Shown here: positions 1 to 7,565 of the stretch, in pieces
Numbering within the stretch: the first letter of the stretch is position 1
Layout: each line of letters opens with the position of its first letter
Assembly: GCA_964023205.1 (NCBI GenBank)
Contig: OZ026841.1
Location: forward strand, 29,402,399 to 29,466,398
DNA: 64,000 bases
Direction of reading: 5' to 3'
Origin: Lutraria lutraria
Lineage: Eukaryota; Mollusca; Bivalvia; Venerida; Mactridae
Made by a program: the position numbers and the translations under genes
The notes under the pieces: generated by a model
The model's input: only the letters and a program-made list of their open reading frames with translations
Told to the model about the DNA's origin: nothing
The model's database searches: none

Positions 1-5
1 ATCAT

Positions 6-11
6 TTTATT
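6..11 (-). terminator. Poly(A) signal for the zinc-knuckle gene
   Basis: TTTATT on the plus strand reads AATAAA on the minus strand, about 125 bases beyond the stop codon of the zinc-knuckle gene. The position fits a normal short 3' UTR. Cleavage would fall outside the window. Confidence 0.5.
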
Positions 12-87
12 TTTGAAAACATTTATAAAGTACAACAAAGTACAACACAATACAACTCACTTAGTCTCCAATTTAAGTCTATACACA

Positions 88-130
88 ATTGTCCAACAAA
101 TTGTCCAACAAATTGTCCAACACATTGTCC
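88..130. repeat. 12-bp tandem repeat in the zinc-knuckle 3' UTR
   Basis: The unit ATTGTCCAACAA repeats at 88, 100 and 112, with a partial fourth copy from 124. It sits between the stop of the minus-strand zinc-knuckle gene and its putative poly(A) signal. A shorter 'gtacaaca' motif is also repeated at 29-55. No equivalent is seen at the right end of the element. Function unknown. Confidence 0.85.
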
Positions 131-133
131 AGA

Positions 134-484
134 TTACACAAAGTCACTCACAGTTTTTGTTGGATTCTTTTTGTATTTACGTTTTTTCTTACTCTGTTCT
201 GCGTCCTGTAGATCGACCTGTTCACCTTGTTTCTTAGGACAGTCTGCGATGAAATGTCCTTGTTCATGACAATAAAAGCATTCATTGTTGAAGGGTTCCG
301 TACAGCTGGTAGAATAATGTCCTTTCTTTCCACAACGATAACACTTGATATGATCCCATGTTACATTTTTCTGTCCACAGAGCTGATCCGCTAAGTTGTT
401 GAGCTCTTTAATTTTTTTCTTTAATGAATACATCAAAGTTTGATCTCGGTTCTCTTCAACTTGGTTCATTTTAGGATCGCTCAT
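134..484 (-). CDS. Double CCHC zinc-knuckle protein
   Basis: A 116-residue protein with two CX2CX4HX4C knuckles at about residues 48-61 (CYRCGKKGHYSTSC) and 69-82 (CFYCHEQGHFIADC), as in retroviral nucleocapsids and CNBP/Gis2 proteins, followed by a Lys-rich tail (KKKRKYKK). A short Lys-rich and Leu-containing helix precedes the knuckles. Such proteins bind single-stranded nucleic acid, so a role in genome or RNA binding is a reasonable inference. It is the only minus-strand gene of the element and is transcribed divergently from the polymerase gene with its own TATA box at 519-525. ATG at 484 is the first Met of the open frame. Zinc-knuckle proteins are not among the core Polinton genes. Confidence 0.85.
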   Translation of the reverse strand: MSDPKMNQVEENRDQTLMYSLKKKIKELNNLADQLCGQKNVTWDHIKCYRCGKKGHYSTSCTEPFNNECFYCHEQGHFIADCPKKQGEQVDLQDAEQSKKKRKYKKNPTKTVSDFV

Positions 485-593
485 GTTGAAATGATAAAAA
501 ACGGACGGAGCGTACGTCTTTTATAGAGTGTCACGCGTTATGACCTTGAACCCGAAGTATAAAAAACGGCGGAGAAGTTTTAAGATCATAATC
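485..593. promoter_or_regulatory. Divergent promoter between zinc-knuckle and polymerase genes
   Basis: Two TATA boxes point away from each other: TATAAAA on the minus strand at 525-519, 35 bases upstream of the zinc-knuckle ATG, and TATAAAAAA on the plus strand at 558-566, 28 bases upstream of the ATG at 594. A similar 'ataaaaaacgg(a)cggag' string occurs at 493 and 559. A TCAAGGTCA-type nuclear-receptor half-site (read TGACCTTGA) lies at 541-549. The plus TATA position argues that the polymerase starts at 594 rather than at upstream in-frame codons. Confidence 0.65.
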
Positions 594-3500
594 ATGTCAG
601 ATACCGACAGTACTAGTGGTGAGGATGAACCTCCAACTAAACGAAGTAAGTTTGAGCCTGTGCGCGACTATTATAACATACAGTCACGCATGGAAAGAAA
701 GTCAAGAAAATTCAAGACTCAATCCAAAGTATATGATGTGACATTTCAACCGTATAATCAATCGTTTGAATTTACAAACAGGTTGTTTAATGATATGATG
801 GACCAACTCTACAAGAGATGTGAAGTAAAGTCGAATGATCGAGTTCGAGTATCTATTCTACATCCTGATTTGGACTTTGGAATACATGTTCCGTTTAATA
901 GGGCATCTCGTATTAGTGGAGATACATTATTGGATGAAATTGAACGTGTGGCACAAAGTAACCGTCAATTTAAAATTCATGATGGGGCGGCACAGATGGA
1001 AATTACGCATATTGCTATGCCACAGGGATCCGGAAAGAAAACGTTTAAAGCACCAAACTTATTCAGTATGCGAAAGTCAAAGACAAGTGTTGTGTGTATT
1101 GACAATAGTAAGGACTCTATGTGTTTAGCTAGATCGATTGTGGTAGGACGGTGCAAAGTACATGAAAATCAAACCCCGGAATGGAAAAAACGATGGCATC
1201 TTATACGTCAGTCTAAGAAAAATCTTCAAAAATACGAAGCCGAAGCATTATTAAAGCAAGTGGGTATTTCATCGGATCAGTCGTGCGGTATAGAAGAATA
1301 CCAAAAACTACAGGACTATCTCTATCCGAGCTATGTGATTAAAATCCATCCACAACATTATGGAAGTGAATTGTTATTCAAACCACCTGCTCTGACTGAA
1401 AAAAGTCGTGTGATTCATATCTTTCACCATGATAATCATTATGACTGTATCGTATCCATTACCGGATTTCTCGGACGGGTTTATTATTGTGAATGGTGTG
1501 ATGTCGGTTATGATCACCGTGAAGGACACCAGTGTAGCCATATTTGTCAGTGTTATGCTCACACCCTGTGCCCAGCAGGACAATCTATAAGATGTCCGGA
1601 TTGCCGTCGCCTATTCCAGAGTCAGGCATGTTTTGACAATCATAAAACAAAAACGGGAAAACAACGTAAAACCATTTGTGAATCCGTATGGAATTGTAAG
1701 AAATGTGGACAAAAGGTGATTGAAACGAAACGGAATCACGTTTGCCCAGGGACAAAGAAATGCAGGTGTTGTAAAGCCATAGTAGGACCAGATCATGACT
1801 GTTACATTCCAACATATGAACCACCCAATAGAAAACAACCACCAGTACCATTCATCTTTTTTGATTTTGAATGTCGTTTTGATTCTGGAGAACATATCCC
1901 TAATTTTTGTGTGGCTCAACGTGCTTGTGGTGACTGTATGTGTCAGTCAGTGAAAGCTCCTTGTGAGTATTGTGAAGAGGTGAATGAAGCCAGACAAATG
2001 ACATTCCGTGGTGAAAATACGTTACAACAATTCTGTACTTGGCTATTTCTCCCTACCCATCGAGGATCGACAGTGATAGCCCACAATGCTCAAGGCTATG
2101 ACGCTCAGTTTATTCTTAGATATGTGGTCACTCAGGGGACGGCGAAGCCCCAGTTAATTATGAATGGCAGTAAAATCATTCAATTGAGAGTGCATGGAAT
2201 ACGCATGATTGACTCCCTCAGTTTCCTGAGTATGCCTCTCTCCTATTTTCCCAATACATTTGGACTGACCGAGTTAGCCAAAGGATGGTTTCCATTCTAT
2301 GCAAACACCCTGGAGTATCAAGATTATGTGGGACCTTATTTACCGCTACACTTTTACAAACCGGATAGTATGAAACCAGAGCGACGTGAAGAGTTTTTAA
2401 CCTGGTACAATGAAAGAAAAGGTGACGTATTTGATTTTCAAAAGGAAATGGAGAAATACTGTCAATCGGATGTGGACATTTTAAGGCGCGGATGTGGAGA
2501 ATTTCGTCAACAATTATTGGACAGTGATCAAATAGATCCATTTACTGAAGCTACCACATTAGCCCAAGTGTGTAACAAAGCCTGGCGCAAAAATTCTATG
2601 CCACCTCATAGTTTAGCCGTGATTTCTGATGCCGGGTATCCCAATAAAACCCGGTATTCCATGAAAGGCATACGTTGGCTACAAATGATGGCTGCTACAG
2701 AAGAGATACATATTCGGCATGCCTTGAATAACAAAGGCGAAGTCAAAATTGGACCTTATTACGTGGATGGCTATTGTCAAGAGACCAACACCGTGTATGA
2801 ATTCATGGGATGTTGGTACCATGGGTGCCCCACCTGTTTTCCTAACCGAAGTACCATCAATCCATATACTTTGAGAAGCATGCAACAGGCCTATCACGAT
2901 ACGTATAAGCGACTGGAGTCTTTGAAAGAACAGGGGTACCCTGTTGTGGTCATGTGGGAATGTGAATTTGATCAGCGTTGTCAAAAGGATCCTGCCTATA
3001 AGACAAGAGTGGAACGATTCTATCATGGTCAAAACCCGATTCAACCTAGGGAAGCTTTGTTCGGAGGTCGTACGAATGCCGTCCGACTGTATCATGAAGT
3101 AGACAACGACCAAGAAATCAAATATGTGGATATTTGTTCTCTCTATCCGTATGTGAACAAGTACAGGGCTTATCCGATAGGTCATCCAGTGATCATGAGT
3201 CAAGAACAAATTGATCAACAGCATATTGAGAAATACAAAGGACTGATTAAATGTCGTGTTCTACCCCCGCAAGATTTATGGATGCCTGTCTTACCCATAC
3301 ACTGTAATAGTAAAATGGTGTTTACGCTATGCCGTACCTGTGCTGAGAAGGAGATGGATTATTGTACACATTCCCCGTATGAACGGTTCTTGTATGGCAC
3401 ATGGACTCATGTTGAATTGGCTAAAGCTATTGCTTTAGGCTATCAAGTATCAAAAGTGTATCATGTATGGCACTGGGATGAATGGAGTACGGACGTCTAT

Positions 3501-4385
3501 CGGCAATACATTGATAAATACTTGAAAATGAAACAAGAGGCTAGTGGATATCCTCCAGGGGTGGATACGGAAGAGGCTCAAGATAAATTTAAACAGGATT
3601 ATTTTGAAGCAGAAGGAATTCGTTTGCAACAGGTGGAGAAAAATCCAGGAAAACGAGCTTTTGCCAAAACCATGCTGAATTGTCTCTGGGGTAAAAATGC
3701 TCAAACTAACCTCTTGCCTAAAACAGAGTATGTTCATCGATTGGACCAGTTCTACGGAATACTGAACGATCCTAAAAAGTCTGTGAAATATGCAGAGTGT
3801 TTTGATCATGATGAATTCATGTTAATGAATTATACTGATGAATCGGACAAAGCAGACCCTCATTCATCAGCCAATCCTGTGGTGGCTTCATTTGTGACGG
3901 CTTATGCTCGATTAGAACTGTACAAAGTGCTTGAACCTCTAGGAAAGAGAGTACTGTATTTTGACACAGACAGTTGTATGTACATTCATGACCCTGATGG
4001 CTATAATGTTCCTATTATCTCCAGTCGATTGGGAAAATGGACAGATGAGGTACCAAAGGGTCGTATTGTGAGATATGTCGCTTTAGGTCCAAAGAACTAT
4101 GGCTATGAATACATTGAAAACGGTGAACTCCATCAAAAATGCAAAGTGAAAGGCATTACGTTAGACTACAATGCCACTCAACAAGTGAATTTCAATACGA
4201 TGGTGGATTGTGTGAAAGACAGACATCATTATTCGACCGTAGTTGAATATGCTTCTCGGATTAAACGTCATAAGGACAGAACCGTGACCAGTGAGAAACA
4301 AGTCAAAACATTTCGTTCGGTATATACCAAACGTATTGTGGTCGAGAATCATATGACTGTGCCTTATGGTTATCTACATGACTGA
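594..4385 (+). CDS. PolB: Protein-primed family B DNA polymerase
   Basis: Replicates the element. The open frame extends up to a GTG at 528 (1285 codons), but I start at ATG 594 because a TATA box at 558-566 lies within the longer form; this gives 1263 residues. Numbering from 528: a Cys/His-rich N-terminal region, including DSMCLARS near 196-203 and HYDCIVS near 304-310 (an OTU-like Cys/His pair is possible), then zinc-binding CxxC pairs at 321-425. 3'-5' exonuclease: FFDFE 444-448, HNAQGYD 519-525, YCQSDVD 644-650. A YVDGY...EFMGCWYHGC block at 745-767 resembles the Vsr-like nuclease insert of Polinton polymerases. Polymerase core: LFGGRTN 844-850, motif A DICSLYP 868-874, motif B region 1041-1056 with NCLWGK, motif C FDTDS 1145-1149. 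All catalytic motifs are present, so an active enzyme is expected. Confidence 0.97.
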   Translation: MSDTDSTSGEDEPPTKRSKFEPVRDYYNIQSRMERKSRKFKTQSKVYDVTFQPYNQSFEFTNRLFNDMMDQLYKRCEVKSNDRVRVSILHPDLDFGIHVPFNRASRISGDTLLDEIERVAQSNRQFKIHDGAAQMEITHIAMPQGSGKKTFKAPNLFSMRKSKTSVVCIDNSKDSMCLARSIVVGRCKVHENQTPEWKKRWHLIRQSKKNLQKYEAEALLKQVGISSDQSCGIEEYQKLQDYLYPSYVIKIHPQHYGSELLFKPPALTEKSRVIHIFHHDNHYDCIVSITGFLGRVYYCEWCDVGYDHREGHQCSHICQCYAHTLCPAGQSIRCPDCRRLFQSQACFDNHKTKTGKQRKTICESVWNCKKCGQKVIETKRNHVCPGTKKCRCCKAIVGPDHDCYIPTYEPPNRKQPPVPFIFFDFECRFDSGEHIPNFCVAQRACGDCMCQSVKAPCEYCEEVNEARQMTFRGENTLQQFCTWLFLPTHRGSTVIAHNAQGYDAQFILRYVVTQGTAKPQLIMNGSKIIQLRVHGIRMIDSLSFLSMPLSYFPNTFGLTELAKGWFPFYANTLEYQDYVGPYLPLHFYKPDSMKPERREEFLTWYNERKGDVFDFQKEMEKYCQSDVDILRRGCGEFRQQLLDSDQIDPFTEATTLAQVCNKAWRKNSMPPHSLAVISDAGYPNKTRYSMKGIRWLQMMAATEEIHIRHALNNKGEVKIGPYYVDGYCQETNTVYEFMGCWYHGCPTCFPNRSTINPYTLRSMQQAYHDTYKRLESLKEQGYPVVVMWECEFDQRCQKDPAYKTRVERFYHGQNPIQPREALFGGRTNAVRLYHEVDNDQEIKYVDICSLYPYVNKYRAYPIGHPVIMSQEQIDQQHIEKYKGLIKCRVLPPQDLWMPVLPIHCNSKMVFTLCRTCAEKEMDYCTHSPYERFLYGTWTHVELAKAIALGYQVSKVYHVWHWDEWSTDVYRQYIDKYLKMKQEASGYPPGVDTEEAQDKFKQDYFEAEGIRLQQVEKNPGKRAFAKTMLNCLWGKNAQTNLLPKTEYVHRLDQFYGILNDPKKSVKYAECFDHDEFMLMNYTDESDKADPHSSANPVVASFVTAYARLELYKVLEPLGKRVLYFDTDSCMYIHDPDGYNVPIISSRLGKWTDEVPKGRIVRYVALGPKNYGYEYIENGELHQKCKVKGITLDYNATQQVNFNTMVDCVKDRHHYSTVVEYASRIKRHKDRTVTSEKQVKTFRSVYTKRIVVENHMTVPYGYLHD

Positions 4386-4396
4386 CCTTGACCTTT
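4383..4396 (-). promoter_or_regulatory. Direct-repeat nuclear-receptor-like site
   Basis: Just after the polymerase stop the plus strand reads TGACCTTGACCTTT, which on the minus strand is two abutting AGGTCA half-sites with a TCA/AAA 5' extension (ERR/FTZ-F1-type). It lies about 50 bases upstream of the next gene. Similar 9-mers recur elsewhere in the element. Function is inferred only. Confidence 0.35.
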
Positions 4397-4445
4397 GAGC
4401 TAGAGGCCTAGAACAAGTCATCTAAAATTCATTATTCATAAAGAC

Positions 4446-5072
4446 ATGGATTGGATACCCTTACTACCGATAGAGCTGAGACTTAAAATTTATCGTTATG
4501 TCATATGGGCTAACGCTAAAACATGGAAGATGGAGTTAGTGCACACATGGGCTACTCATAATGCTATACATAGCTTACAACATACAAATCATCGACGGAT
4601 AGAGAGACTGTTGAAGGATGTAGGTGATCGCCAGGACTTGTCATTCAACCAAAAATTACCGATTCTACGAAAACTGAATGTGGTACAACAAAGCTTAGAT
4701 CGTATGTTATCTACGACATGGGATTTTTTAATCCACGATGCTAATTTGAGCGACGTATCTGCCTTAGCTAACAATTTTCGTTCTACCCCCAATGTGATAT
4801 GGTTCAGTATGGCTGAAGAGGACAATGGGAGATCTCACCCCGGATGGCGTCCGTATTCACAGTTTAAAATACGTGGTATCATGGTATTTAAGAGACAGGT
4901 ACCGTTCACTCATGTTATTCATATTCTACAGTATCGTGCCGTGTTCTATAAATTAAGGCACCGCTTAAGAGAAGTCAAAGACGAGATTGAAGCCGTTCAT
5001 GCGAATCGACCTAGAATAGTGATTTGTTCAGGAAATATTCAATTATGGTTAAACCATCTAGACGATTTATAA
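4446..5072 (+). CDS. Hypothetical protein with F-box-like N terminus
   Basis: 208 residues, not recognised as a named family. Residues 6-20 (LLPIELRLKIYRYVI) match the first half of an F-box (LPxELxxkIxxxx). The remainder is rich in His, Arg and Trp, is predicted mainly helical, and ends in a helical basic stretch (RLREVKDEIEAV). If the F-box reading is right, it could recruit a host SCF ubiquitin ligase; this is an inference from a single short motif. ATG 4446 follows the polymerase stop by 61 bases. The gene end overlaps the next gene's ATG (5045) by 28 bases. Confidence 0.75.
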   Translation: MDWIPLLPIELRLKIYRYVIWANAKTWKMELVHTWATHNAIHSLQHTNHRRIERLLKDVGDRQDLSFNQKLPILRKLNVVQQSLDRMLSTTWDFLIHDANLSDVSALANNFRSTPNVIWFSMAEEDNGRSHPGWRPYSQFKIRGIMVFKRQVPFTHVIHILQYRAVFYKLRHRLREVKDEIEAVHANRPRIVICSGNIQLWLNHLDDL

Positions 5073-5332
5073 GTTTATATTACATTTTGGACTTTGAGCT
5101 GTATACGGATACGTTATACAGTATTGTACAAGATGACCTTGTCAAGGTCAAGGACATTCGCGCGTGGATTCTGAATCCTCACACGTTTGAACTATTTAGA
5201 CAGATGATTCGTGATGCTATGATCAGTGCACACTTAGACTTGAAAGCTATCCATCGAGACGATTGGAATACTTATGTATGTAACGATAGAGTGATTCACA
5301 CGATTCAAGAATGGAACAGTTTGATATTATGA
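5045..5332 (+). CDS. Small early-region protein, paralogue A
   Basis: 95 residues from ATG 5045; upstream in-frame codons lack ATG. It overlaps the previous gene by 28 bases, and its stop TGA (5330-5332) overlaps the ATG at 5329 of the next gene. The segment from DIRAWIL to NDRVIHTI matches the next protein in pattern: W-I, P-x-x-F-E, D-L, D-W, V-x-N-D-x-V. The pair therefore looks like a tandem duplication. No known domain recognised. The coding sequence contains an inverted TGACCTTG/CAAGGTCA palindrome at 5134-5150. Confidence 0.7.
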   Translation: MVKPSRRFISLYYILDFELYTDTLYSIVQDDLVKVKDIRAWILNPHTFELFRQMIRDAMISAHLDLKAIHRDDWNTYVCNDRVIHTIQEWNSLIL

Positions 5333-5673
5333 ACCATACCCTGTTGAGAAAAGCATTGGTATTTGCTTATCGTATGAAGATACCTGAAGGTCATCATTCT
5401 CTGGAATGGATTCGACAACAGTTGAGTACACCAGACATGTTTGAAGAAATGAAACATGGACTTCATGTGATGAATTCATTTTATAAACAATCAGTACCCA
5501 TGGACTTGAGTGAAACGGATTGGTTCAAACAGGTGGTGAACAATGACTCTGTGTTAACATTTCTGAGTCAATTTGGACATTCAGAATGTGTGTTTGAATT
5601 TTCTGACAAACTGTTGTTACCCTTACATGACATGTGTTGTTCTTGTTGTGATTATTCTTGTACTCATACATAA
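5329..5673 (+). CDS. Small early-region protein, paralogue B
   Basis: 114 residues from ATG 5329 (120 if ATG 5311 is used). I prefer 5329 because it gives the ATGA stop/start overlap seen at several other junctions of this element, but the choice is not certain. The segment SLEWIR...DWFKQVVNNDSVLTFL is similar in pattern to the preceding protein. The C terminus is Cys-rich (CCSCCDYSC). Family unknown. Followed by two overlapping AATAAA signals, so it probably closes a transcription unit. Confidence 0.72.
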   Translation: MNHTLLRKALVFAYRMKIPEGHHSLEWIRQQLSTPDMFEEMKHGLHVMNSFYKQSVPMDLSETDWFKQVVNNDSVLTFLSQFGHSECVFEFSDKLLLPLHDMCCSCCDYSCTHT

Positions 5674-5685
5674 ACTTGTTACACA

Positions 5686-5695
5686 AATAAATAAA
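5686..5695 (+). terminator. Poly(A) signals after the small-gene block
   Basis: Two overlapping AATAAA hexamers lie 13-22 bases after the stop of the 5329 gene, with a T-rich stretch (gtttttcttcc) just downstream. This is the first clear poly(A) site to the right of the polymerase and may serve the polymerase and the three small genes. Confidence 0.55.
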
Positions 5696-5735
5696 ATGTT
5701 TTTCTTCCAATAGTGTCAGTTGTGATTTTCACGTC

Positions 5736-6383
5736 ATGGAGTCCAGTTTACTTTTTAAGCATCCTTGCAATATGTTTATCGCAGGCCCTAGTGGCTCTGG
5801 TAAAACACAATTCGTAAAAAAGGTGCTGGAATACAAATCAGATTTGTTTCAAGTAGTACCAGAGCGTATTGTATGGTGTTACAAAGAATGGCAAGTAGCC
5901 TATGCACAATTACAAGAACACGAACCTAGTATTCGGTTCATACAGGGGATACCTGACGAGGATGAAGAGATAGTAGAGGATACATCCATTCCTCATTTAA
6001 TTATATTTGATGACATGCTTGGTGATAAAGATGAAGAGAAAATCAAATTATGGTTTACACGAAAAGGTCACCATCGTAATGCTAGTGTGATCTACATTAC
6101 ACAAAACATGTTTCAACAATCGAAAGCCAGTCGTACCCTGAGTTTAAATGCACATTACATGATCTTATTTCAAAACACAAGAGATAAAGGACAAATCAAA
6201 GTGTTGGCGAATCAAATTCAATTGCCACACTTGTTACCCGCTTATCAAGATGCTATCTCTACACCTCATGGGTATTTAGTGATTGACTTTCACCCTCAAA
6301 CACCAGACAGTTATCGGTTAAGAACAGATATTTTTCATCACTGGATCACTGGAGAAAAACGTGGGCCAGTTGTGTATATATAA
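5736..6383 (+). CDS. Genome-packaging ATPase (FtsK/HerA, A32-like)
   Basis: 215 residues. Walker A GPSGSGKT at 17-24 and Walker B LIIFDDM at 88-94 with both acidic residues; further on, a conserved QN (residues near 128) fits the sensor position. It is the usual length for Polinton ATPases, which are related to poxvirus A32 and are thought to pump DNA into preformed capsids. The family assignment is firm; the packaging role is from homology. The start is the first ATG after the poly(A) signal. Its stop codon overlaps the TATA box of the next gene. Confidence 0.95.
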   Translation: MESSLLFKHPCNMFIAGPSGSGKTQFVKKVLEYKSDLFQVVPERIVWCYKEWQVAYAQLQEHEPSIRFIQGIPDEDEEIVEDTSIPHLIIFDDMLGDKDEEKIKLWFTRKGHHRNASVIYITQNMFQQSKASRTLSLNAHYMILFQNTRDKGQIKVLANQIQLPHLLPAYQDAISTPHGYLVIDFHPQTPDSYRLRTDIFHHWITGEKRGPVVYI

Positions 6384-6384
6384 A
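6375..6384 (+). promoter_or_regulatory. TATA box overlapping the ATPase stop codon
   Basis: TATATATAAA spans the TAA stop of the ATPase gene (6381-6383) and lies 34 bases upstream of the ATG at 6418. The spacing fits transcription starting just before that ATG. A second gene junction (7523) shows the same arrangement. Confidence 0.55.
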
Positions 6385-6417
6385 CATCGTTTACTCATAT
6401 AAGATCATTCAGTCATC

Positions 6418-7527
6418 ATGTCAGCCACAGCCATAGCTCAATCGTTAGAACATTTGGGTCAGGAACGAGACCCTACTGTACGGGAGCAAATGCTACGGTC
6501 TGGATTAAAAGAAATGCTCAAGTGGTTCACCTTAGCAGCAAAGGTGATTTTAAAAAAAAAGATTGTGCTACCTAAACAAACACAAAACTTTATGCAAAAA
6601 CATCAGCATGAATTAGAGCAGCTGGGAGATGATCAAGTGGACATGGATACTAAACGTCAACTCATATTGAAACCAGGAGGAGGTGGATTTCTTGGTGGAG
6701 TCATGATACGAAGTTTACTCCGATGGAATGGTCAAAAGACGATTCGTAAATTTGTAAAATCTCCAGCTAAAAGAAAAGCGCCTGCTAGAAAACCTAGAAA
6801 ATCTCCAGCTAAAAGAGCAAGAAAACCTAGAAAAGCTCCAGCTAAAAAAGCTAGAAAATCGCCTGCCAAGATCAATGAACGTTTTATTACTCTCCGTCGT
6901 CGAAAGCAAACCACTTCAACACCGTCTATGGCTGTAACTCCAATCAGTAAGTTACAATGGTCTCCTATCAGTCCTGTGAGTAGTTTGAACTTTAGTCTAA
7001 ATTCATCTAAAAACTCATCTCAAAATTCTTCTAGAAGTGGATCAAACAGTTTTAGCACACCTAGAAGTTCAAGAAGTTCAAGAAGTTTATCAAGAAGTGG
7101 ATCAAACAGTTTTAGCACACCTAGAAGTTCAAGAAGTTCAAGAAGTTTATCTAGAAGTGGACCAAGCAGTTTGAGTTATTCAAGCAGTGGGCCAAGCAGT
7201 TTATCTAGAAGTTATTCAAGCAGTGGGCCAAGCAGTTTATCTAGCAGTTATTCAAGCAGTTCGCCAAGTAGTTATTCAACCAGTGGGTCAAGTAGTTTTA
7301 GCACACCTAGGAGTTTGAGCTCATCCAGCAGATCATCTCACAGTTTGAGATCATCTCCCAGTTCAAGAAGTTCACCAGACACTCCATTGTGCCGTTTTTC
7401 ACCCCTATCCTTATCTACCTTATCAAGACAGGCTGTCTTGAAACCCCTTTTGAGACATCGTATTCACCTGATGAGACAGGGCCCTATGAATCAAGCTTCA
7501 AGACAAGCCTTTGATGCTTTAGTATAA
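6418..7527 (+). CDS. Basic protein with H1/protamine-like and Ser/Arg-rich tail
   Basis: 369 residues in three parts. Residues 1-100 share a pattern with the next gene's product: KEM, VxLxxxQ, a HxLxxL stretch, KRxLxxxGGxF. Residues 111-151 are built of KSPAK/KAPAK and RKPRK units like histone H1 tails and molluscan protamine-like proteins. Residues 185-320 are a low-complexity Ser/Arg/Pro region with a duplicated 20-residue block (see 7033-7152). The tail strongly suggests DNA binding and charge neutralisation inside a capsid, with the SR part open to phosphorylation; adenovirus core proteins offer the analogy. Role inferred from composition. TATA box overlaps the preceding stop. Confidence 0.85.
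   Translation: MSATAIAQSLEHLGQERDPTVREQMLRSGLKEMLKWFTLAAKVILKKKIVLPKQTQNFMQKHQHELEQLGDDQVDMDTKRQLILKPGGGGFLGGVMIRSLLRWNGQKTIRKFVKSPAKRKAPARKPRKSPAKRARKPRKAPAKKARKSPAKINERFITLRRRKQTTSTPSMAVTPISKLQWSPISPVSSLNFSLNSSKNSSQNSSRSGSNSFSTPRSSRSSRSLSRSGSNSFSTPRSSRSSRSLSRSGPSSLSYSSSGPSSLSRSYSSSGPSSLSSSYSSSSPSSYSTSGSSSFSTPRSLSSSSRSSHSLRSSPSSRSSPDTPLCRFSPLSLSTLSRQAVLKPLLRHRIHLMRQGPMNQASRQAFDALV
7033..7152 (+). repeat. 60-bp in-frame tandem duplication in the Ser/Arg region
   Basis: Two nearly identical 60-base units, each coding a 20-residue block that begins RSGSNSFSTPRS and ends in SRSLS. Shorter degenerate repeats (GPSSLSxSYSSS) follow to about 7290. Being a multiple of three, the unit preserves the frame; such regions vary in length between copies by replication slippage. 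Confidence 0.9.
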
Positions 7528-7529
7528 AA
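7523..7529 (+). promoter_or_regulatory. TATA box overlapping the stop of the 6418 gene
   Basis: TATAAAA includes the TAA stop (7525-7527) and lies 37 bases upstream of ATG 7566, the same design as at 6375-6384. Confidence 0.55.
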
Positions 7530-7565
7530 GCTGTGAAGAAGTAAAAACAGGTATTATTTGACATA

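Noticed and set aside
528..593. N-terminal extension of PolB to a GTG codon
   Set aside because: A TATA box at 558-566 falls inside it, and GTG starts are not expected in a eukaryotic setting.
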